Assembly: GCA_964585685.1 (NCBI GenBank)
Contig: CAZPEP010000006.1
Coordinates: 1-19,491, forward strand
Length of the DNA stretch: 19,491 nucleotides
Direction of reading: 5' to 3'
Origin: JALHVH01 sp964585685
Lineage (GTDB): Bacteria; Acidobacteriota; Aminicenantia; Aminicenantales; Saccharicenantaceae
Below are positions 13,051-19,491 of this stretch, piece after piece. The notes under the pieces were generated by a model. The model had not been told where the DNA came from. It worked only from the letters and a program-made list of their open reading frames with translations, and made no database searches. The translations under genes and the position numbers were made by a program. Position 1 is the stretch's first letter. Each line of letters starts with the position of its first letter.

Positions 13051-14769
13051 ATGGAGATTATAGAACAAGTCCGGCAGGTCTCATCCATCATCGAGATCGC
13101 CTCCCAGTACACGACCCTGCGGCGCAGGGGCCGGAAACATGTCGGGCTTTGTCCCTTCCACTCCGAAAAGACGCCCTCGTTCACTGTGGACGAGGAAAAG
13201 CAGCTCTTCCACTGCTTCGGCTGCGGCATCGGCGGGGATGTCTTCTCCCTCGTCATGGAGAAGGAGAACCTCGGTTTCGCCGAGGCCCTGAGGTACCTGG
13301 CCGAGAAGTACCGGGTCCCCCTTCCCCAGCAGCGGATCGACCCCCAGGTTCTCAAGCTCGAGGAGAAGCTCTTCAAGATCAACGAGATGGCCCTGGCTTT
13401 CTTCCGCCGGAACCTTTTCGGAACGCCCGAGGGGAAGAAGGCTCTCGAGTATCTCAAGAAACGCAAGCTCTCGGAGGCCACGATCGAGGCCCTGAAGATC
13501 GGATACGCCATGGACGCCTGGGGCGCGCTCATCGCCCATTTCCGAACGAAGGACGTCCCGGCGACCCTCCTCGAAAAGGCCGGCCTCGCGCTTCCGGGAA
13601 AGAAGAAGGACGAATATTACGACCGGTTCCGGGGGCGCGTCATCTTTCCCATCTTCAGTCTGACGGGCAAGGCCGTCGCCTTCGGAGGCCGGACGGTCAC
13701 CGAAGCCGAGCCAAAGTACCTCAACTCCCCGGACACTCCGCTGTATTCCAAGGGGAAGCTCCTTTACGGATTGAACCTCAGCAAGGACGCCATCCGCGAG
13801 GCCGGCGAGGCCATCCTCGTCGAGGGTTACACGGATTACGCGGCCCTCTACCAGGCGGGGATCGGCAACGTCGTCGCCTCCCTGGGGACCGCTCTGACCC
13901 CCTTTCAGGTCGCCCAGGCTGCCCGCTTCACGCCCCGCCTCATCGTCAATTATGACGGCGACTCCGCGGGGAAGAACGCCTGCGCCCGGGCCGTCCCCCT
14001 CTGCCTCGAAAAGGGGATAAACGTCGACGCCCTCATCCTTCCCGAGGGCCTCGACCCGGACGCCTATCTCGCGAAGCACGGCCGCGACCGTTACCTGGGG
14101 CTATTGAAGAAGAGCGTTCCCGGGATCGAGTTCCTGATCGACACGTTCGTCCGGGGCGTCCGGATGGACCTTCCCGAAGAAAAGGCTCGGGTCATCAGGG
14201 CCGTTATAAGGGAGATCGAGAAGGTCCCCGACGCCCTCGCCCGGGGCGAATACGTCCGTCAGGCCGGCGAGCGCCTCGGCGTCGACGAGACGGCACTCCG
14301 GAAGATTGTCGGCCCCGGCAGCCAGGCGGAGGGCCCCGGGGAAGGGGCAACCCTCTCTTCCGCAGAAAAGAGGCTTCTCCAGATCCTCTTTGAGAACAAG
14401 GAGATCGCCACGGACGTCTTCGAGGAGGTCCGGGAGGGGGATTTCCGGGGCCTCCGGAGCGAACCCGTCTTCGGCTTCATCAGGAACTGCTTCCGGAACG
14501 GTGTGGATTGGAACTTTTCGGACCTGAAGGACTCCATCGACGCCCCGATCCTGGACTGTCTGTCCCGGGCCTTACAGGAGCGGCCCGGTGAAGCCTCCGC
14601 CAAAGAAGCAAAGGAATGCCTGCACACACTCCGGAAAGTCGCCTTCCAGAACCGTCTCAAGGAGATCCAATCCGAAATCGCGAAATCGGAAAAAAGCGGC
14701 GATATGGAGAAATTGGTAGCCCTGGTCTATCAGAAGCAGGACATCACCAAACAGATCCTGGCGTTATGA
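13051..14769 (+). CDS. dnaG: DNA primase DnaG
   Basis: DnaG makes RNA primers for chromosome replication. The 572-residue protein shows all three parts: an N-terminal zinc-binding domain with Cys34, His37, Cys55 and Cys58 (CPFH...CFGC); an RNA-polymerase/TOPRIM core including YYDRFRGRVIFPI (189-201), LVEGYTD with Glu258 and YDGDSAG with Asp302 and Asp304 for metal binding; and a less conserved C-terminal helicase-interacting region. The length is normal. ATG 13051 is used: the N-terminus EQVRQVSSIIEIASQY matches the family start although no Shine-Dalgarno precedes it. The stop overlaps an in-frame ATG of rpoD (ATGA), and rpsU, often first in this operon, is absent. Confidence 0.97.
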   Translation: MEIIEQVRQVSSIIEIASQYTTLRRRGRKHVGLCPFHSEKTPSFTVDEEKQLFHCFGCGIGGDVFSLVMEKENLGFAEALRYLAEKYRVPLPQQRIDPQVLKLEEKLFKINEMALAFFRRNLFGTPEGKKALEYLKKRKLSEATIEALKIGYAMDAWGALIAHFRTKDVPATLLEKAGLALPGKKKDEYYDRFRGRVIFPIFSLTGKAVAFGGRTVTEAEPKYLNSPDTPLYSKGKLLYGLNLSKDAIREAGEAILVEGYTDYAALYQAGIGNVVASLGTALTPFQVAQAARFTPRLIVNYDGDSAGKNACARAVPLCLEKGINVDALILPEGLDPDAYLAKHGRDRYLGLLKKSVPGIEFLIDTFVRGVRMDLPEEKARVIRAVIREIEKVPDALARGEYVRQAGERLGVDETALRKIVGPGSQAEGPGEGATLSSAEKRLLQILFENKEIATDVFEEVREGDFRGLRSEPVFGFIRNCFRNGVDWNFSDLKDSIDAPILDCLSRALQERPGEASAKEAKECLHTLRKVAFQNRLKEIQSEIAKSEKSGDMEKLVALVYQKQDITKQILAL

Positions 14770-14786
14770 CACATGAGGAGAAGAGA

Positions 14787-16409
<1,623 letters not shown>

Positions 16410-16452
16410 AGAAGGTCAAGGGTCTCTAACTTCTAACCTTTCAATAGGTTCA

Positions 16453-16481
16453 TTGACTCCTCCGGCGATATCTGGTATAAA
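16453..16481 (+). promoter_or_regulatory. Promoter of the CAT-anticodon tRNA
   Basis: TTGACT (16453-16458) and TATAAA (16476-16481) are separated by 17 bases. Predicted start near 16488, five bases before the tRNA. The zinc-ribbon gene follows 17 bases after the tRNA, so it may be read from the same promoter. Confidence 0.8.
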
Positions 16482-16492
16482 ATCCGCTCGAG

Positions 16493-16564
16493 GGGCCTAT
16501 AGCTCAGCGGTAGAGCTACCGGCTCATAACCGGCAGGTCCCAGGTTCGAATCCTGGTAGGCCCA
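16493..16564 (+). tRNA. tRNA with CAT anticodon, probably tRNA-Ile2
   Basis: The 72-base cloverleaf has acceptor stem GGGCCTA/TAGGCCC, D-arm GCTC/GAGC, anticodon stem-loop ACCGG-CTCATAA-CCGGC (one A-C mismatch at the top), T-arm CCAGG/TTCGAAT/CCTGG, and discriminator A; CCA is not encoded. The anticodon CAT could mean elongator Met, initiator Met or Ile2. C4-G69 and C5-G68 pairs in the acceptor stem are known determinants for lysidine synthase TilS in E. coli, which favours tRNA-Ile2 (reading AUA after modification). Initiator Met is unlikely because the anticodon stem lacks three stacked G-C pairs and pair 1-72 is matched. Confidence 0.9.
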
Positions 16565-16581
16565 CAAGACTTGAGGACAAT

Positions 16582-17319
16582 TTGGATATCGACTTCGAAA
16601 AACTGATCCAGCTTCAGAACCTCGATTCCGAGATGAAGCAGACGACCCTCTTTCTCGAGAGCATTCCCCGCCTTATAGAGGACATCGACCGGAAGATCAA
16701 GGCGGGTTCCCAGGCCGTCGCCGACGCCAAGGATACGCTCACCGTGAACCAGAAGGCGCGGCGGGACCTCGAGGCGTCGGTCAAGGACGTCAAGGCCCGG
16801 ATCGTCAAGTTCAAGCGCCAGCTCGGCGAGGTCAAGACCAACAAGGAATACACGACCCTCCTCAAAGAGATCGAGGAGGCCCAGCGCGAGGTGGACGCCG
16901 TCGAAGAGAGGATCATCAGCGAGATGCTCACCGCCGACGACATCGATGAGGAGATCCGGTCGGCCACCCTCAAGCAGAATCAGGAGCACGAGACCCTCCG
17001 GGCCGATCAGGCGGTCCTGGAGCAGAAGAAACGGGAAATGGAATCCCGGAGGGACGCCCTCATCGCGGAACGGGAGGCCCTCGTCCCCCTCATCCCAGCC
17101 GACCAGATGAAGCTCTACATGTCCATGTTCAACAAAAAGAACGGTGCCGCCTTGTCCGCCGTCAAGGGCGAGTTCTGCTCTCTCTGCCACGTGCGCATCC
17201 GGCCCCAGATGCTCAACGAGATCCGGGACAGGAGCAAGATCTACCTCTGCGAGAATTGCGGCCGGATCCTCTACTGGGCCGTCAAGCCGGAAGCCCGGCC
17301 GGAACCCAAGGCCGAATAG
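16582..17319 (+). CDS. Coiled-coil protein with C4 zinc ribbon
   Basis: The 245-residue product is a long antiparallel coiled coil (about residues 5-175, heptad-rich, highly charged) followed by a C4 zinc ribbon with Cys199, Cys202, Cys223 and Cys226. This is the architecture of the widespread bacterial zinc-ribbon family (DUF164 / C4-type zinc ribbon) that includes chlamydial CT398 (CdsZ). Family members have been linked to secretion chaperoning and nucleic acid binding, but the role in most bacteria is unknown. The start is TTG 16582 with GAGG five bases upstream; the frame continues upstream through the tRNA, which cannot be coding. It probably shares a transcript with the tRNA and would be released by tRNA processing. 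Confidence 0.88.
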   Translation: MDIDFEKLIQLQNLDSEMKQTTLFLESIPRLIEDIDRKIKAGSQAVADAKDTLTVNQKARRDLEASVKDVKARIVKFKRQLGEVKTNKEYTTLLKEIEEAQREVDAVEERIISEMLTADDIDEEIRSATLKQNQEHETLRADQAVLEQKKREMESRRDALIAEREALVPLIPADQMKLYMSMFNKKNGAALSAVKGEFCSLCHVRIRPQMLNEIRDRSKIYLCENCGRILYWAVKPEARPEPKAE

Positions 17320-17323
17320 CCCC

Positions 17324-17356
17324 CAGCCGTTCGTATGCGGCCGGGGCGTCCGGCTG
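17324..17356 (+). terminator. Weak hairpin after the zinc-ribbon gene
   Basis: CAGCCG (17324-17329) pairs with CGGCTG (17351-17356) across a 21-base GC-rich loop, followed by TTTCCCTT. The tail is a poor U-run. It lies in the 110-base gap between the zinc-ribbon gene and the next promoter, where a terminator would be expected. Confidence 0.3.
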
Positions 17357-17362
17357 TTTCCC

Positions 17363-17392
17363 TTGACATCGATCGCGGCATAGAGCTATATT
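17363..17392 (+). promoter_or_regulatory. Promoter of the MEDS-histidine kinase operon
   Basis: A perfect TTGACA (17363-17368) and TATATT (17387-17392) are separated by 18 bases. The predicted start near 17399 gives a ~30-base leader ending in GGAGGGGG. Confidence 0.8.
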
Positions 17393-17429
17393 TTGAATCA
17401 AGCGTTGTATGCTATCGCGGAGGGGGAAG

Positions 17430-18008
17430 ATGGCTCAAACACAGCGCACTGTTTCTTTGGGGTTTACGCTCGAATCGTATCCGGAAGGGACGCATATGTG
17501 CTATATCTTCAATGACGAAAACCAGCGCCGGGACGTCATTGCCGCATTCCTGAGCAGCGGTCTCTCGGAGGGGGAAAAGGTGGGCTATTTCGTCGACACC
17601 GTAACACCGGAGGAGCTGTTGTCGTATCTGAAGAAACTCGGTGTGAAGATCCCCGACCGGACGTCGCCGGCCTCTTTTTCAATCTCCAAAGCCGAACAAA
17701 CATACTGCCCGGATGGAACCTTCGTCCCTGAACGCATGCTGGAGAATCTTAGGAACTATTACGCCGCGAGCATCGCGGAGGGGTATCCCGGCTCCCGGGT
17801 CAGCGGCGAAATGTCCTGGGCGCTCAAGGGGATCCCGGGATCGCAACGGCTCATCGAATATGAGGCCCTCGTCAACGACGTTCTCATGGAATCCCCCGTA
17901 ACGGCGATCTGTCAGTATAATACCAACCTCTTCGACGGGGGCACGTTATTCGATGTCCTATCGGTTCATCCGAATTTTATCCACCAAGCCGAATTCCTGA
18001 AGAAATGA
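17430..18008 (+). CDS. MEDS-domain (DcmR-type sensory) protein
   Basis: The 192-residue protein is a stand-alone MEDS domain, the presumed ligand-sensing module first noted in the dichloromethane regulator DcmR and in methanogen and methylotroph signalling proteins. Signature parts are GTHMCYIFNDENQRRDVIAAFL, GLSEGEKVGYFVDT, a central SRVSGEMSWAL, LIEYEALVND, and the C-terminal AICQYNTNLFDGGTLFDVLSVHP strand. It resembles a RecA/KaiC-like core without a Walker A loop, so nucleotide hydrolysis is not expected. ATG 17430 has GGAGGGGG at a good distance; an upstream ATG at 17409 has none. One base separates its stop from the start of the histidine kinase gene, so they are a clear pair. Confidence 0.85.
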   Translation: MAQTQRTVSLGFTLESYPEGTHMCYIFNDENQRRDVIAAFLSSGLSEGEKVGYFVDTVTPEELLSYLKKLGVKIPDRTSPASFSISKAEQTYCPDGTFVPERMLENLRNYYAASIAEGYPGSRVSGEMSWALKGIPGSQRLIEYEALVNDVLMESPVTAICQYNTNLFDGGTLFDVLSVHPNFIHQAEFLKK

Positions 18009-18009
18009 A

Positions 18010-19491
18010 ATGAGCGCGCGAGGCCCTGATACGGGGGAGACGGACCGGGAACGGATCCTCGGCCAGCTTCTTTTACTGCAGGGCGCCCTGCAAGTCATGC
18101 CCACGGTCGAGGGTTTGAGCGAATTCGCGGAGCGGGCGCTCCGATCCGTCCCGGGCGTCGCCTCCGTGCATATCTGTACGGCCGGGCGCCCGCGCCCCCC
18201 GCACGAATCCTTTGCCTCGATCTGCGGTGTCTGCGGAATCGGAAAAAATATTTCCGGAACGATCATCCAGGCGTCCTGCGGATTGAAGGATCGGCCCATG
18301 CTCCGGTCCATTCTCCTGAGGACGCAACTGGGGTCATACGGCTATTTGAACTTGGTCATCGACGACGGAGAAAGATTCGCCCCCTATGCCCAGCACATCG
18401 AAAATGTCGCCAACGTTCTCGCTACAAACATCGAGAACAGGGGCCATAAAGAGCAGATGGAGAAGGCCAACCGGAGCCTCCAGCAGGAAGTCGCCGAGCG
18501 AAAGCGCACGGAAGAGTCTCTGCGCGAGAGCGAAGGACAGATCCAGGCCATCATGGAGAATGCTCCCGACGGAGTCTACCTGAACGATCTCGCCGGAAAC
18601 TTCCTCTACGGCAACCGCATGACGGAGGAGATCATCGGTTACAAGCGTGAAGAGATCATCGGCAAAAATATGATGGCGCTCAATCTCCTCCCCTCGGACG
18701 GACTCGCCAAGGCCGCCGTGCTGTTGCAGGACAACCTCGGGGGCAATTCCACCGGTCCCGATGAGCTGATACTCATTAAAAAGGACGGCACCCGCATCAT
18801 TGTAGAGATCAATACTAGCTTAGTGCAACGCCACGGCCAGCCGGTAGTGATTGGCTTTGTCAGGGACGTCACCGAGCGCAAGCGGGTCGAGGATTTGCTG
18901 CGGCTGTCGGAGGACAGTCTACGCGAGATCCTTAACAGTCTGGATGGGCTGGTCTATGTGGCGGACATGAAGACTTACGAGACCCTTTTCGTAAACAGAT
19001 ACGGGAAAGACATCTGGGGTGATTTTACGGGAAAGGCCTGCTGGCAAAGCCTTCAGTCAGGGCAAAGGGGTCCCTGTAGCTTTTGTACGAACGACCACCT
19101 CCTGCATCCCGATGGCACGCCTGCGGGAGTCTATGTATGGGAATTTCAGAACACGGTTACGGGACAGTGGTTCGAGTGCCGGGACTCGGCAATCCTCTGG
19201 CCGGATGGGCGCACGGCAAGGATGGAGATAGCCATTGACATCACCGAGCGCAAGCGGGTGGAGGACAAGATTAATGCCCTCCTCCGGGAAAAAGAGCTCC
19301 TCCTCAAAGAGGTCCACCACCGCATCAAGAACAACATGAGCTCCATGATAAGCCTTCTTTCTCTGCAATCAACGGCTCTTAAGAATCCCGAAGCCGTCGC
19401 GGCCCTGCTGGAAGCCAGGGACCGCATGCGGAGCATGGGCGTGCTCTACGACAAGCTGTATCGCTCCGAGAACCTGCGGGAAATGTCGATC
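18010..19491 (+). CDS. Sensor histidine kinase, GAF-PAS-PAS-HisKA_2 (partial, 3' end beyond window)
   Basis: The frame is open from ATG 18010 to the last base, 494 codons. Residues ~15-140 look like a GAF-type domain with four cysteines (Cys56, Cys72, Cys75, Cys90). A short coiled coil follows, then PAS 1 (about 175-290, ending DVTERKR) and PAS 2 (about 297-412, ending DITERKR) with Cys344, Cys356 and Cys359 in ACWQ...GPCSFCTND. The HisKA_2 dimerisation part has EVHHRIKNN with the likely phosphorylated His437. The ATPase domain (HATPase_c type) must lie beyond the window. No membrane helix is visible, so it should be cytosolic. The stop of the MEDS gene is one base upstream, arguing that MEDS feeds into this kinase. 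The stimulus is unknown; the cysteines suggest redox or metal. Confidence 0.85.
   Translation, partial: MSARGPDTGETDRERILGQLLLLQGALQVMPTVEGLSEFAERALRSVPGVASVHICTAGRPRPPHESFASICGVCGIGKNISGTIIQASCGLKDRPMLRSILLRTQLGSYGYLNLVIDDGERFAPYAQHIENVANVLATNIENRGHKEQMEKANRSLQQEVAERKRTEESLRESEGQIQAIMENAPDGVYLNDLAGNFLYGNRMTEEIIGYKREEIIGKNMMALNLLPSDGLAKAAVLLQDNLGGNSTGPDELILIKKDGTRIIVEINTSLVQRHGQPVVIGFVRDVTERKRVEDLLRLSEDSLREILNSLDGLVYVADMKTYETLFVNRYGKDIWGDFTGKACWQSLQSGQRGPCSFCTNDHLLHPDGTPAGVYVWEFQNTVTGQWFECRDSAILWPDGRTARMEIAIDITERKRVEDKINALLREKELLLKEVHHRIKNNMSSMISLLSLQSTALKNPEAVAALLEARDRMRSMGVLYDKLYRSENLREMSI

Noticed and set aside
16453..16581. Upstream extension of the zinc-ribbon frame to 16453
   Set aside because: The extension includes the promoter and the entire tRNA; TTG 16582 with GAGG is the only sensible start.

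Overview
The window is GC-rich and gene-dense. It belongs to a diderm (LPS-type outer membrane) bacterium: it carries lpxC, a GlmU-like protein and an O-antigen-ligase-like polymerase next to the housekeeping pair dnaG-rpoD. The mix of LPS genes, a bacterial myo-inositol-1-phosphate synthase, a glycine-tailed RRM protein and a MEDS/PAS/HisKA_2 sensor would fit an Acidobacteriota- or Aminicenantes-like anaerobe. That placement is an inference from protein flavour only; no 16S gene is present.

Layout. 1-165: a short AT-richer edge with a direct repeat and a palindrome. 166-1608 (-): a group II PLP-dependent decarboxylase. 1793-1876 (+): tRNA-Leu(TAA) with its own promoter. 1885-3891 (-): an O-antigen ligase-type membrane protein. 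4159-4452 (+): an RRM RNA-binding protein, divergent from the ligase and closed by a strong hairpin terminator. 4519-5478 (-): a membrane protein of unknown function followed by a 51-residue small ORF. 5580-6893 (+): myo-inositol-1-phosphate synthase, with a Fur-box-like palindrome on its promoter. 6978-8332 (-): an ACT-domain protein translationally coupled to an ornithine cyclodeaminase/mu-crystallin homologue. 8483-9124 (+): a CDP-alcohol phosphatidyltransferase resembling phosphatidylinositol-phosphate synthases. 9137-10980 (-): a two-gene operon of a TPR-like protein and a GlmU-like protein whose uridyltransferase half looks inactive. 11212-12048 (-): lpxC. 12228-12971 (+): larB. 13051-16409 (+): dnaG and rpoD. 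16493-17319 (+): a CAT-anticodon tRNA (probably tRNA-Ile2) followed directly by a coiled-coil zinc-ribbon protein. 17430-19491 (+): a MEDS-domain protein and the first 494 residues of a GAF-PAS-PAS-HisKA_2 histidine kinase cut by the window end.

How the genes relate. Envelope assembly is the main theme (LpxC, GlmU-like protein, O-antigen ligase). MIPS plus the phosphatidyltransferase suggests that this organism makes inositol phospholipids. DnaG, RpoD, two tRNAs and the zinc-ribbon protein are core information-processing genes. The two genes at the right end look like a signalling pair.

Two non-coding patterns stand out. First, three intergenic copies of a palindromic repeat bounded by GGGATCGC(C)/(G)GCGATCCC (6915-6968, 11046-11195, 12129-12181) look like a REP/MITE-type family. 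Second, many promoters fit sigma-70 boxes with a 17-base spacer, and several lie so close to the start codon that the mRNA should be leaderless or nearly so.

No CRISPR array, phage gene, transposase or rRNA was seen, and no gene-free stretch exceeds 300 bases.
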